Assembly (NCBI RefSeq): GCF_000328625.1
Contig: NC_019978.1
Coordinates: 2,480,001-2,544,000, forward strand
Direction of reading: 5' to 3'
DNA length: 64,000 nucleotides
From: Halobacteroides halobius DSM 5150
Lineage (GTDB): Bacteria > Bacillota > Halanaerobiia > Halobacteroidales > Halobacteroidaceae
Each line of letters opens with the position of its first letter. The first letter of the stretch is position 1. Made by a program: the position numbers and the translations under genes. Of the stretch, positions 40,241-49,430 are shown in pieces. Below the pieces are notes generated by a model. It was not told the DNA's origin and searched no databases. It was given only the letters and a program-made list of their open reading frames with translations.

Positions 40241-41744
40241 CTTTTATCCCTCCTGTAGCAGCACTCATAATTTTTTCCTTACTTGCCTCATCTGTATTAA
40301 ATCTTCCAGTTATCTTCCCCTCATGAACAACTAATATACGATCACTCATATTTAAAATTTCTGGTAATTCGGAAGAAATCATAATAACTGTATTCCCTTT
40401 TTTTACTAAATCATTAATAATATTAAATACTTCTACTTTAGCTCCAACGTCAATACCTCTCGTTGGTTCATCAAAAATAAAGATATTAGCTTCTGTATTG
40501 AGCCACTTTCCAATTACTACTTTCTGTTGGTTCCCTCCGCTAAGTTGAAGACACTTTGTCTGTACATTAGGAGTCTTAATATTTAGATTATCAACCATTC
40601 GAATAGCATCTTTTCTTTGTTCTTGGAGATTCAAAAATCCATTTTCTCGATATTTTTTTAAATTAGAAGATGCAATATTGAACTTTACAGACTGCTTTAA
40701 AAACAACCCCTGTTCCTTTCGATCTTCAGTTAATAAGGCTATTCCATTCTCTAAAGCAACTTTAGGAGAATCAATCTTTACTTTTTTTCCATGAACATAA
40801 ATATCACCAGAATCTTTAGAATCTGCTCCAACTATAGCTCGTGCTATCTCTGTCCTTCCAGCACCCACTAAACCAGCAATTCCAAGAACTTCTCCCTCAT
40901 AAGCTTTGAATGAAACATTATTAAGCACACCTTTCCGATTCAAATTTTCAACCCTTAATGATTCTTTTCCGGGTTCAACCTTCATTTTAGGAAACTTATT
41001 GTCTACATCTTCTCCTACCATATAACTGATCATCTTATCTTCAGTCAAATTATCTACTCTATCAGTAATAATATACTTTCCATTTCGCAAAACAGTCACT
41101 CTATCTGCCATTTTTTTAACCTCATCTAATTTATGTGAAATAAATATCATTGTTACGCCTTGTTTTTTTAATGTTCCCATTGTATCAAATAACTCTTTCG
41201 TCTCATCTTTACCTAAAGAAGAAGTAGGTTCATCAAGAATAAGTAGTTTAGTCTCTACAGATAAAGCTTTAGAAATCTCTACCATCTGTTGTTTTCCTAC
41301 ACCAAGATCTCTTATTAAATCATTAGGAGATATACTTTCTTGACCTAATCTTGATAATATTTTTTTAGTTTCTTCTTCCATTCGTTCTCTATCTATCCAC
41401 CCTAATATTTCGTTTTTACTTTTTTCACGCCCCATAAATATATTCTCCGTTACATCTAATTGTGGGATTAAATTTAACTCTTGATAAATAGGAGTTATGC
41501 CTAATTGTTCTAATGCCTTTTGGGGATCATTATCCTCTAGTTTCTTTCCTTCAATATAAATTTCGCCTTCAGTTGGAGTGTGAACTCCTGTAAGCACTTT
41601 AATTAAAGTTGATTTCCCAGCCCCATTTTCTCCTAATATGGCATGTACTTCACCACGTTTAATTTCTAGGTCGACTCCATCTAAAGCTCTAACTCCTGGA
41701 AATTCTTTAGTTAAATTTTTTATCTTTAAAAATGGTTCTATCAT
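40230..41744 (-). CDS. Ribose-type ABC transporter, duplicated ATPase subunit
   Basis: Peripheral ATPase of 504 residues with two nucleotide-binding halves: first GENGAGKSTLIKVLTG (about 38-53) with signature DLGVGKQQMVEISKAL and LILDEPTSSLG; second GLVGAGRTEIARAI (about 287-300) with LSGGNQQKVVIGKWL and IFDEPTRGIDVGAK. The weaker second P-loop is normal for RbsA-type proteins. It lies between binding protein and permease in the order typical of the ribose/xylose/inositol class. Confidence 0.94.
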   Translation of the reverse strand: MIEPFLKIKNLTKEFPGVRALDGVDLEIKRGEVHAILGENGAGKSTLIKVLTGVHTPTEGEIYIEGKKLEDNDPQKALEQLGITPIYQELNLIPQLDVTENIFMGREKSKNEILGWIDRERMEEETKKILSRLGQESISPNDLIRDLGVGKQQMVEISKALSVETKLLILDEPTSSLGKDETKELFDTMGTLKKQGVTMIFISHKLDEVKKMADRVTVLRNGKYIITDRVDNLTEDKMISYMVGEDVDNKFPKMKVEPGKESLRVENLNRKGVLNNVSFKAYEGEVLGIAGLVGAGRTEIARAIVGADSKDSGDIYVHGKKVKIDSPKVALENGIALLTEDRKEQGLFLKQSVKFNIASSNLKKYRENGFLNLQEQRKDAIRMVDNLNIKTPNVQTKCLQLSGGNQQKVVIGKWLNTEANIFIFDEPTRGIDVGAKVEVFNIINDLVKKGNTVIMISSELPEILNMSDRILVVHEGKITGRFNTDEASKEKIMSAATGGIKDVS

Positions 41745-41842
41745 TTTGTCACCTCCAAGCTTTTAAAGAGCATTAACAATCCCTCCTCTCATTAACACCT
41801 TTATTTTTCAATGAAAAGAAGGGATTATTAAATAATTATCTA

Positions 41843-42886
41843 TTAATTAAAGACTTTGTTAAATACCTCTTCTCCAAACAAGTTTTTAAGATGATTTTTA
41901 CTAAAAGCCCTAGTTAGTTTTTGCATATTTTTTACTACATTTTCTTTATCAATTACATAAGTTGGTACTCGAATTTGTTTCTTAACCTCTTGCCCTTTTA
42001 AATACTGGACCATTTTCTTTACTCCAGTATATCCTATCCCATACGAATCTTGTTTTGTAGTAGCAGTTAAATCACCATTGTAAATTGACTTAAGAGCACC
42101 AGGAATACCATCAAAGCCCATTATTTTTATATTATCCAAATCAGCACTAGGAGAACTTTTAATAGCCCTTGCAGCTCCTAAAGCCATACTATCGTTTTCT
42201 GCGTAAACTGCATTAATATTTTGAAAAGACTGTAACATATTTTGCATTACCCTAAATGCCTTACCACGAGAACTATCCGCTGGTTGTATAGAAACTACTT
42301 CTATACCAGTTCCTTTTATCCCAGCTAAAAAACCCTTAGTTCGTTGGTCAAAAATATAATCCCCTGCTGCCCCACGAATAATAGCTAATTTTGCTTCGCT
42401 ACCTAATTTTTTAGCCATATATTTACCAGCTTTTTTAGCAGCATAGAAGTTACCAGTACCAGCAAAAAAAGCTTTTCCTTTAAAATCAGCATCTGTATCA
42501 ATCGTACCTACTGCAATTCCTTGATTAACAGCTTTTTTCAAAATTGGTCTAGCAGAAGATGGTCTTAGAGGAGCTACTACCAAAGCATCTACTCTTCTGG
42601 TGATTTGGTCTTGAATCAAATTAATTTGTTGCATTATTTGAGTTTCACTTTCTGGACCTATAACATCCACTTTAACATTATATTTTTTAGCAGCATCTTT
42701 GGCCCCCGCTGCTACACTCTTCCAATAATCACTATTTGTTGCTTTCAATACTACCGCAATTTTATACTTAAAATCTTGCTTATTTTCTTTCTCATCTTCA
42801 CCAAAAATCCACCATGCAGATGTACTAAGAGTTAAGCCTAAAACCAAAGTACAAACCATAAATATCACTACCAATTTTTTCTTCAT
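41843..42886 (-). CDS. Ribose-type substrate-binding protein (putative inositol binding protein)
   Basis: Exported binding protein of 347 residues. The signal peptide (about 1-24, MKKKLVVIFMVCTLVLGL then TLSTSA) is followed by a mature N terminus WWIFGEDEKENKQ and the Peripla_BP_4 domain starting YKIAVVLKATNSDYWKSV, with LDNIKIMGFDGIPGA near the end. No lipobox Cys is present. The WWIFG[DE]DE start recurs in the unrelated Opp-type binding protein at 50474. It is the first gene of the iol operon, with AAAGGAGG before the ATG and a long structured leader upstream. Confidence 0.9.
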   Translation of the reverse strand: MKKKLVVIFMVCTLVLGLTLSTSAWWIFGEDEKENKQDFKYKIAVVLKATNSDYWKSVAAGAKDAAKKYNVKVDVIGPESETQIMQQINLIQDQITRRVDALVVAPLRPSSARPILKKAVNQGIAVGTIDTDADFKGKAFFAGTGNFYAAKKAGKYMAKKLGSEAKLAIIRGAAGDYIFDQRTKGFLAGIKGTGIEVVSIQPADSSRGKAFRVMQNMLQSFQNINAVYAENDSMALGAARAIKSSPSADLDNIKIMGFDGIPGALKSIYNGDLTATTKQDSYGIGYTGVKKMVQYLKGQEVKKQIRVPTYVIDKENVVKNMQKLTRAFSKNHLKNLFGEEVFNKVFN

Positions 42887-42998
42887 TATTTCAATTGCCT
42901 CCTTTTCATTATGTTAATTCAAATCTAAAATAAATCTCTTCTCCAGAAATGAATTGATTATCACTAATAAAGTATTATTTTAAACTCTAACTTTCTTT

Positions 42999-43011
42999 AA
43001 TCACCTCCTTA
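42999..43011 (-). promoter_or_regulatory. Orphan Shine-Dalgarno-like site in the operon leader
   Basis: Minus strand reads TAAGGAGGTGATTAAAG (core 43000-43010), nearly a full complement of the 16S 3' end, but the only following short frame is V/I-K-E-S-stop. It lies about 115 bases upstream of the binding-protein start. It is preceded by arms AATTAAGAG and CTCTTAATT that could form a hairpin. Leader peptide remnant or ribosome standby/regulatory site. Confidence 0.45.
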
Positions 43012-43121
43012 CACAATTAAGAGTTAAACTAAATAGTTCTTATAATCTTATCTCTTAATTTCAATAATTTGATTATTAAAAAAATTCTAAAAATATTAAT
43101 TTTCTATAAAATTATTGAAAA

Positions 43122-43177
43122 GAAAAAAACCTACTAAATCCCAAAATAGAGATTCTAATCTCTCTGGATATAGTAGG
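43122..43177 (-). terminator. Leader terminator, copy 1
   Basis: Stem CCTACTA/TAGTAGG (ends 43130 and 43177) with an inner AGAGATT/AATCTCT helix. On the minus strand it is followed by TTTTTTTCTTTT. It lies about 55 bases after the copy-1 promoter start and before the transporter genes. Confidence 0.8.
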
Positions 43178-43242
43178 TTATTATAAAAAGTTATAAACTT
43201 ATGACTACTTTTCATATTATACTTAATCATCCTCTAGCTGTG

Positions 43243-43271
43243 ATTATGTTAAACGTTTACAAAACAATCAA
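43243..43271 (-). promoter_or_regulatory. Operon promoter P1 with operator in the spacer
   Basis: Minus strand TTGATT (43266-43271), 17-bp spacer holding TTGTAAACGTTTAA, and CATAAT as -10 (43243-43248). Binding of the operator by a LacI-type repressor would block polymerase directly. This is the proximal promoter of the ABC-iol operon. Confidence 0.72.
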
Positions 43272-43455
43272 AAAAATATATTAGTTGTTATTATTCTTTT
43301 TTCTTTGATTATTTAACTTCTCATTATTATATTAGTATATTATCTTCCACTTTTCAAGTTATTTTACTAATTATTTAAATTTTTACGAATCTATATCATT
43401 CCATCTTGACTTCAATGATTTAATTATCCAAATTTTTTATAAAATTATTGAAAAT

Positions 43456-43509
43456 AAAAAACCTACTAAATCCTAAAATAGAGATTCTAGTCTCTGTGGA
43501 TATAGTAGG
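43456..43509 (-). terminator. Leader terminator, copy 2
   Basis: Stem CCTACTA/TAGTAGG (43462-43468 with 43503-43509), inner helix partly paired, followed on the minus strand by TTTTTTATTTT. It stands between promoter P2 and promoter P1, so P2 transcripts should end here unless antiterminated. Confidence 0.78.
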
Positions 43510-43574
43510 TTCTTATAAAAAGTTATAAACTTATGACTACTTTTCATATTATACTTAATCATCTTCTAGCTATG

Positions 43575-43603
43575 ATTATATTAAACGTTTACAAAATAAT
43601 CAA
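43575..43603 (-). promoter_or_regulatory. Distal promoter P2 with operator in the spacer
   Basis: Minus strand TTGATT (43598-43603), 17-bp spacer holding TTGTAAACGTTTAA, and a perfect TATAAT (43575-43580). It is stronger on paper than P1. Its product should be a leader RNA of about 110-120 bases ending at the copy-2 terminator. Confidence 0.74.
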
Positions 43604-43712
43604 AAAATATAACAGTCATTATTATTCTTTTTCTTTTGATTATTTAACTTCTTATTATTATAATAATATATTATTTTCCACTTTTCAAGTACTTTTACTA
43701 ATTATTTAAATT

Positions 43713-43931
43713 TGGGTTGTTTATTCTATTTTACACATCATATTCATAATTAAATCATTTTTTATGTTTATTAATTTTATTAAACTTATATTTTATTATC
43801 TTATAGTTATATTATAAGTTGTTTCTAACACTTTTTACATTGTTCATCAAAAAAAATCTTAAAAAATAATATAAACTTCAAACTTTTAATTACATTTTAT
43901 CATACCATATTAGTACTACCCCTTTTAGATT
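43713..43931. other. Rest of the intergenic region upstream of the inositol operon
   Basis: About 220 bases of very A+T-rich DNA between the leader duplication and the end of the GH36 gene. Several T runs and no gene, promoter or repeat that I can support. Confidence 0.4.
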
Positions 43932-43968
43932 ACAAAGCAGACTATTAAAAATTGGTAGTCTGCTTTGT
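43932..43968 (-). terminator. Stem-loop terminator after the GH36 gene
   Basis: A perfect 13-bp inverted repeat ACAAAGCAGACTA/TAGTCTGCTTTGT with an 11-base loop, five bases past the stop. The following U tract on the minus strand is poor (GTAATC), so it may work as a stabilising or partial terminator. Confidence 0.6.
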
Positions 43969-43973
43969 TCCAA

Positions 43974-46163
43974 CTATTCAATAGCTTTTAACCTCCAAGT
44001 AACACTTTGAAAATCACCACTTGTTAATAGTTCTTGAGGAAGATTAACTCCAGCATACATCAATAAATCTCCTCGATAAATTTTTTCATTACTTAACATT
44101 CGATACTTAAACTTTGGATTTAATCCTTGCAATTTAAGACTCAAACAAGGAACATTTGGTTCAGCTAATACTTTATAATAACCTACATATGCTTCTTTTC
44201 TATCTTCAGAGACTATCATCCATGCGGTATCATTATTTTCTGCAAAAGGAGTTGCTAACCTATAAAAATTTCCTTGTTGGACAAGCTTTCTTACTTCTTT
44301 ATACTCAGATACTTGTTCCTTAATTATTTCTTTCTCTTCTGTTGTTAACTTAGTTAAATCAAGTTCATATCCCAGATTCCCAAATTCAGCTACATTTCCC
44401 CTTGTTTTTAAAGGAGTTATCCGAGCTACCTGATGATTTGGTACTGCTGAAACATGAGCTCCCATTGCACTTAATGGATATACTATACTAGTCCCATACT
44501 GAATCTTTAATCTTTCTACAGCATCAGTATCATCACTAGTCCAAGTCTGAGGCATATAATGTAGCATACCGGGATCAAATCTTCCGCCACCACCAGAGCA
44601 ACTTTCAAATAGTATATTTGGAAATCTAGTAGTTAATTCTTCTAAAACTTTATATAATCCTAACATATATCTATGCACAGTCTCTTGTTGTCTTTGTGAA
44701 GATAGTTTAGCAGAGCCAATTTCAGTCATATTACGATTCATATCCCACTTAACATAAGTAATTGGAGCACTTTCTAAAATATCTGATATCTGCTCTATAA
44801 TATAATCACAGACCTCGGGGCGAGATAAATCTAAAATCAACTGATCTCTGGCCATTGATCGCTCTCGATTAGGCACATGAAGACACCAGTCGGGATGGGC
44901 TCGATATAAATCACTATCAGGAGAAACCATTTCTGGTTCAAACCATAATCCAAACTCTAATCCTAAATCATTTATTTGCTCTCCTAAACTATCTAAACCA
45001 TTAGGTAATTTATTTTCATCTGCAAACCAATCTCCTAGAGATGAGGTATCATCATCTCTCTTACCAAACCAACCATCATCTAAGACAAATAACTCTAGTC
45101 CTAATTCTTGACCTACTTCTGCAATTTCCAAAATCTTATCTTCATTAAAGTCAAAGTAAGTTGCTTCCCAATTATTAATTAAAATTGGTCTTTCTTTATC
45201 TCTAAATTTACCTCGGGCCAAGCGCGTTCGGTATAATTTATGGTAAGTTTGAGACATCTTATTAATCCCTTGGTCTGAATAAACCAGCACTACTTCTGGG
45301 GCTTGAAAACTTTGCTTTGGTTCTAGTAACCAGTTAAAATCAAATGGATTAATCCCCATTGCAACCCTTGTTTGATCGTATTTATTCACTTCAACCTGAG
45401 CCAAAAAGTTTCCACTATAAACAAAACTAAAACCATAAGCTTCTCCTTGACCCTCAGTTGTATCCTCTCTTAATAAAGCAATAAAAGGATTTTGAGAATG
45501 ACTACTAGCTCCTCTTTTACTCTCAACTGCTTGTAAACCAGATACTAAGGAACGCCGTTTAATATGTCGCTCTCTGGTCCAAGCACCTGATAACTGTAAT
45601 AATTCATAATCACTATTTTTAAAATCTATACTAGCACTTAATGCTCTCTTTAGATTTAACTCTTTTGAGCCTTGATTAATAAATTTAACTGACCTTGTAA
45701 TAACAGCAAAATCTTCATAAGTTGTATAAGAAAGAATGACCCTTAAATTAGCTACTTCATCAACTAATGTTACCTCTAAAGTCTCAGCTTCAGAATCATC
45801 TTCTACATAAGTAGCTGGTAAACCATCTAGGCTCTTCTTTCCTCTATAAATCTCATGAGATTTATACTTTAAATTTGATATTCTAGATCCATTCTTTAAC
45901 TGAACTTGATAAGCTGGTTGTCTAAAATCTGAATGACCATAACTGGGATACTCTTTAGAAGCTAAATCCATTGTAAAAGATGCTCTATCTTGACTACCCA
46001 AATATGGATTTAAAGCTGTGCAATCTGTTTTTTCTATTAAATTAAGCTTTTTGCCCCAATAAACATGATATAAATCCTCTGTTTCTGATATCTTGATTAT
46101 ATAACTTGTATTTTTAGCTTGTAAATGAAAGAGCTTTTCTTCTTTCTGATAGGTAATTCCCAT
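43974..46163 (-). CDS. GH36 alpha-galactosidase
   Basis: Retaining alpha-galactosidase of 729 residues: N-terminal beta-supersandwich, central barrel with the nucleophile Asp in YVKWDMNRNMTE (about 470-481), acid/base Asp in QTWTSDDTDAVERLKIQYG, plus LFVLDDGWFGKR and the CSGGGGRFDPG loop. It acts on raffinose, stachyose or melibiose-type substrates. No signal peptide, so it works in the cytoplasm after uptake. ATG at 46163 is preferred; GTG or TTG immediately upstream are alternatives. It is the last gene of the galactoside operon. Confidence 0.92.
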   Translation of the reverse strand: MGITYQKEEKLFHLQAKNTSYIIKISETEDLYHVYWGKKLNLIEKTDCTALNPYLGSQDRASFTMDLASKEYPSYGHSDFRQPAYQVQLKNGSRISNLKYKSHEIYRGKKSLDGLPATYVEDDSEAETLEVTLVDEVANLRVILSYTTYEDFAVITRSVKFINQGSKELNLKRALSASIDFKNSDYELLQLSGAWTRERHIKRRSLVSGLQAVESKRGASSHSQNPFIALLREDTTEGQGEAYGFSFVYSGNFLAQVEVNKYDQTRVAMGINPFDFNWLLEPKQSFQAPEVVLVYSDQGINKMSQTYHKLYRTRLARGKFRDKERPILINNWEATYFDFNEDKILEIAEVGQELGLELFVLDDGWFGKRDDDTSSLGDWFADENKLPNGLDSLGEQINDLGLEFGLWFEPEMVSPDSDLYRAHPDWCLHVPNRERSMARDQLILDLSRPEVCDYIIEQISDILESAPITYVKWDMNRNMTEIGSAKLSSQRQQETVHRYMLGLYKVLEELTTRFPNILFESCSGGGGRFDPGMLHYMPQTWTSDDTDAVERLKIQYGTSIVYPLSAMGAHVSAVPNHQVARITPLKTRGNVAEFGNLGYELDLTKLTTEEKEIIKEQVSEYKEVRKLVQQGNFYRLATPFAENNDTAWMIVSEDRKEAYVGYYKVLAEPNVPCLSLKLQGLNPKFKYRMLSNEKIYRGDLLMYAGVNLPQELLTSGDFQSVTWRLKAIE

Positions 46164-46204
46164 CACCAATCACTCCATTTTATAAATAATATTAGTCTTA
46201 CTTA

Positions 46205-47254
46205 TCATACTGCTCTTGAATCAAATTGTTGCATATCTAATTCTTCTGCAAAGTGGCACGCTGTATAATGACCATCTTCTATTTCTTTTAACTCTGGTGT
46301 TTTTTCTCTACATTCTTTTTCAGCATAAATACATCTAGTATGAAAAGGACATCCTGATGGCGGATCACTTGGAGACGGTATTTCATCAGATAAAGGTATC
46401 CTTTCTTGTTCAATACTTGGGTCAGCAATTGGCACGGCAGATAATAAAGCTTCTGTATAAGGATGACTTACATTTGATACTAATTCACTAGTTTCAGCAA
46501 CTTCTACTAAATTACCTAAATACATAACAGCTACTCGATCTGCAATCCGATCAACTAAAGCTATATCATGTGAAATAAATAAATAGGTTAAGTTTAATTC
46601 GTTCTGTAAATCTTTCATTAAATTGATCGTTTGGCCTTGAATCGAAACATCAAGAGCTGATACAGGTTCATCAGCTACAATTAAATCAGGATTTAAAGTC
46701 AATGCTCGTGCAATAGCAACCCTTTGTCGCTGGCCCCCACTAAATTCATGCGGAAAACGACTTAAATAACTTGGTCTTAAACCTACTTTTTCTAATAGAC
46801 CCTCAATCTCTGATCTTATTTCTACCTTACTTTTGCCTAAATCATGAAACTTATATGGTTCAGTTAAAATTTGTAGTATATTCATCCTTGGATTTAAAGC
46901 AGAATAAGGATCCTGAAAAATAGTCTGGATTTCTCTTCTTAAATTTAATAAATCCTTAGAAGTAACCTCTGTAACATCTATCTTATTATCTCGATTCTTA
47001 GAATAATAGTTGATCTCTCCAGCCGTAGCTTCATGAATTTTTAAAATACAACGCCCTAAAGTGCTTTTGCCACAACCACTTTCCCCAACTAAAGCAACAG
47101 TCTCTCCTCTCCTTATATTTAGACTAACACCATCAACTGCTTTTACATACCCTACAGTTCTTTTAAAAATTCCTTGTTTAATAGGAAAATATTTCTTTAG
47201 ATTTTTCAGTTCAAGAATTACATCTTGCTTGTTAATCAGATTCTGTTCCGTCAT
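46205..47254 (-). CDS. Opp-type ABC transporter ATPase (OppF-like)
   Basis: Cytoplasmic ATPase of 349 residues: Walker A GESGCGKSTLGRCI (about 55-68), signature FSGGQRQRVAIARAL, Walker B DLIVADEPVSALD, and the C-terminal CPFHTRCIYAEKECREKTPE Fe-S-like Cys motif typical of Opp ATPases. I chose ATG at 47254 because GGAGGTGA lies 5 bases upstream; it overlaps the oppD-like gene by 23 bases. Family members import peptides or, in some operons, galactosides. Confidence 0.9.
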   Translation of the reverse strand: MTEQNLINKQDVILELKNLKKYFPIKQGIFKRTVGYVKAVDGVSLNIRRGETVALVGESGCGKSTLGRCILKIHEATAGEINYYSKNRDNKIDVTEVTSKDLLNLRREIQTIFQDPYSALNPRMNILQILTEPYKFHDLGKSKVEIRSEIEGLLEKVGLRPSYLSRFPHEFSGGQRQRVAIARALTLNPDLIVADEPVSALDVSIQGQTINLMKDLQNELNLTYLFISHDIALVDRIADRVAVMYLGNLVEVAETSELVSNVSHPYTEALLSAVPIADPSIEQERIPLSDEIPSPSDPPSGCPFHTRCIYAEKECREKTPELKEIEDGHYTACHFAEELDMQQFDSRAV

Positions 47255-48254
47255 TAGCTTCACCTCCATGTAACCAACACTTAACATAATGGCCTGATTC
47301 TACTTCGATCATCTGAGGTTTTTTACCTGCAATACACTGTTTACATTGTTCTTCACAACGCGTACTAAATCTACATCCAGCTGGGATATTAAAAGGATCA
47401 GGAACCATTCCCTCTATAGTAGTAAATTCTTGCCCACGATTCCTGCCTAAAACTGGTACTGCTTCTAATAACCCTTTAGTATAAGGATGTAATGGAGAAT
47501 GATATATATCTTTAACATCAGCATATTCAACAATCTCCCCTAAATACATAACTGCTACTTTTTCTGCTATCTGAGCTACAACACCTAAGTTATGAGTAAT
47601 TAATAATAAAGAAGTTTTAAATTCAGCCTGTAATTCCTTTATTAAATCAAGTATTCCTGACTGAATAGTAACATCAATTGCTGTAGTTGGTTCATCAGCA
47701 ATTAATAGGGTAGGATTGCAAGCAAGTCCGATAGCAATCATTACTCGTTGTCGCATTCCCCCACTAAATTGATGTGGATATTCATCAAATCTCTGCTCAG
47801 GGTTGGCAATACCTACCTTCCCTAATAATTTTATTCCCCTTTTTCTAGCTTCCTTTTTGCTCAAATCAGTGTGTCTAATAATAATCTCCATAACTTGATT
47901 ACCAATTGTATAAACTGGATTTAAAGCAGTCATTGGATCCTGAAAAATCATAGAGATCTCATTACCACGGATATTAGCATACTCTTCACCATCAGGGTCA
48001 AGTTCTACTAAATTCTTCTCTCTTTCATTTTGATTATATAAAATTTCTCCATTTATCTCTGCAGGTGGTTGAGGCAATAAACCCATAATTGACTTAGCTG
48101 TAACACTTTTACCTGAACCACTTTCTCCTACTAAAGCTATACTAGTATTTTTAGGAATTACAAGATCAACTCCATCAACAGCACGCACTCGACCCTCAGG
48201 AGTATCAAAATGCGTCTTTAAATTCTTTATTTCTAATAATTTTTCTTGTTTCAT
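47232..48254 (-). CDS. Opp-type ABC transporter ATPase (OppD-like)
   Basis: Second ATPase of the importer, 340 residues. Walker [17 protein letters not shown] (about 39-54), signature [15 protein letters not shown], Walker [13 protein letters not shown], and the C-terminal [14 protein letters not shown] region. It follows the oppC-like gene after 30 bases. Partner of the OppF-like subunit; together they power the permease pair. Confidence 0.92.
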   Translation of the reverse strand: MKQEKLLEIKNLKTHFDTPEGRVRAVDGVDLVIPKNTSIALVGESGSGKSVTAKSIMGLLPQPPAEINGEILYNQNEREKNLVELDPDGEEYANIRGNEISMIFQDPMTALNPVYTIGNQVMEIIIRHTDLSKKEARKRGIKLLGKVGIANPEQRFDEYPHQFSGGMRQRVMIAIGLACNPTLLIADEPTTAIDVTIQSGILDLIKELQAEFKTSLLLITHNLGVVAQIAEKVAVMYLGEIVEYADVKDIYHSPLHPYTKGLLEAVPVLGRNRGQEFTTIEGMVPDPFNIPAGCRFSTRCEEQCKQCIAGKKPQMIEVESGHYVKCWLHGGEANDGTESD

Positions 48255-48284
48255 AAAATAATCACCCCTCTATAAGATACGATT

Positions 48285-49430
48285 TTAATCTGAATAAGGA
48301 TCAACTGCGTCTCTTAATCCATCTCCTAGAAAGTTAAATCCAAGAACTGTAACTAAAATAGCTACTCCTGGAATTATTATCCAAGGGTGCTGACCAATAG
48401 TTTGAATCGTAGTAGCATTACTTAATAATACACCCCAACTAACTAGTGGTGGTTGAATACCTAACCCTAAAAAGCTTAAGGCACTCTCCGCAATAATAAG
48501 TCGAGGAATAGTAATTGTTCCAATTACAATAATATGACTAATTACATTTGGTATAATGTGCTTAAAAATTATATAAGGTGCACTAGCTCCTAATGTTTCA
48601 GCTGCAAGAACAAATTCAGTTTCTCTATATGATAACACTTTACCTCTAACTTCTCTAGCTAAATTGACCCAATTAATAAAAGCAAAGACCACTATAATCC
48701 CAAAGAAAGTAGCCAGTGGGGGCCAAGTAGGTGGAATTGCTACACTTAAAGCCATCCATAAAGCTAAACGAGGAAACATGCGAATAATCTCGATAATTCG
48801 CTGAATTACCATATCAACTTTCCCAGCATAGTAACCAGAAATAGCACCAATCGTTGAACCTACAACCACCGTTATTAAAGCTCCTAACAAAGCTACAGTT
48901 ATAGAAATTCTACTCCCATAAAAAATTCTACTTAACAAATCACGCCCTAATTTGTCCGTTCCTAATAAATGAATTGATGCTTTATCTCCTTGGATTCCAA
49001 ATAAATGTAGGTCTGATTCAAATAATCCTAAGAACTCATACTTCCAACTACGCACTAAAAAATTAATTGGGTATCTTTTAGATTTATCTTCTTTATATAC
49101 TCGTTTCCAAGTATCAGGGTCTAACCCCTCTTTAACTTGATAAACGAAAGGACGCAAATGAAAATCACCGGTTTGATCAATAAAATGAATTTCTTGTGGT
49201 GGTATATATACACTATCTAGATTGTTGCTATTATAATCATACGGACTTAAAAAAGGAGCAAATATACTGATTAATATAATAGCACTAACCATTATTAATC
49301 CTGCCTGGGCCAAGCGATTTTGATTAAATCTGCGCCATAATTTATCCCAATAACTCTCTACTTTAGTTCTTTCCTCTACTACTTCCTGCTGTACTTCAAT
49401 TTCTTGGGGTCTTGTTTTCATTTTACTCAT
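48285..49430 (-). CDS. Opp-type ABC permease (OppC-like)
   Basis: Inner-membrane permease of 381 residues, longer than the usual 300 because of a large extracytoplasmic insertion between the first and second membrane helices (about 65-165). The BPD core shows LLGTDKLGRDLLSRIFYGSR and the ATPase-contact loop EFVLAAETLGASAPYIIFKHIIPN. The first eight bases overlap the end of the oppB-like gene, so it is translationally coupled. Confidence 0.92.
   Translation of the reverse strand: MSKMKTRPQEIEVQQEVVEERTKVESYWDKLWRRFNQNRLAQAGLIMVSAIILISIFAPFLSPYDYNSNNLDSVYIPPQEIHFIDQTGDFHLRPFVYQVKEGLDPDTWKRVYKEDKSKRYPINFLVRSWKYEFLGLFESDLHLFGIQGDKASIHLLGTDKLGRDLLSRIFYGSRISITVALLGALITVVVGSTIGAISGYYAGKVDMVIQRIIEIIRMFPRLALWMALSVAIPPTWPPLATFFGIIVVFAFINWVNLAREVRGKVLSYRETEFVLAAETLGASAPYIIFKHIIPNVISHIIVIGTITIPRLIIAESALSFLGLGIQPPLVSWGVLLSNATTIQTIGQHPWIIIPGVAILVTVLGFNFLGDGLRDAVDPYSD

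Larger units (their letters stand above)
43060..43383. repeat. Tandem leader repeat, copy 1 (gene-proximal)
   Basis: About 320 bases matching 43411-43712 with a spacing of 332 bases between equivalent promoter positions. It holds, in minus-strand order, a promoter with embedded operator, a conserved 77-base leader core (43166-43242), an intrinsic terminator, and a TTTCAATAATTT/AAATTATTGAAA inverted pair. The core differs from copy 2 at only 3 of 77 positions; flanks are visibly more divergent. No credible coding sequence. Confidence 0.8.
43411..43712. repeat. Tandem leader repeat, copy 2 (distal)
   Basis: The second copy of the unit, with the same promoter, operator, 77-base core (43498-43574) and terminator. 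Its inner terminator helix has a mismatch (AGAGAC against AATCTCT) absent in copy 1. With copy 1, it forms a two-module regulatory region. Confidence 0.8.

Noticed and set aside
43130-43240. Short frame in the duplicated leader starting M-I-K-Y-N-M-K-S-S
   Set aside because: Both copies keep the first 17 codons, but the Shine-Dalgarno abuts the ATG and copy 2 has TAG where copy 1 has TGG. The pattern of differences fits RNA stem constraint better than coding.
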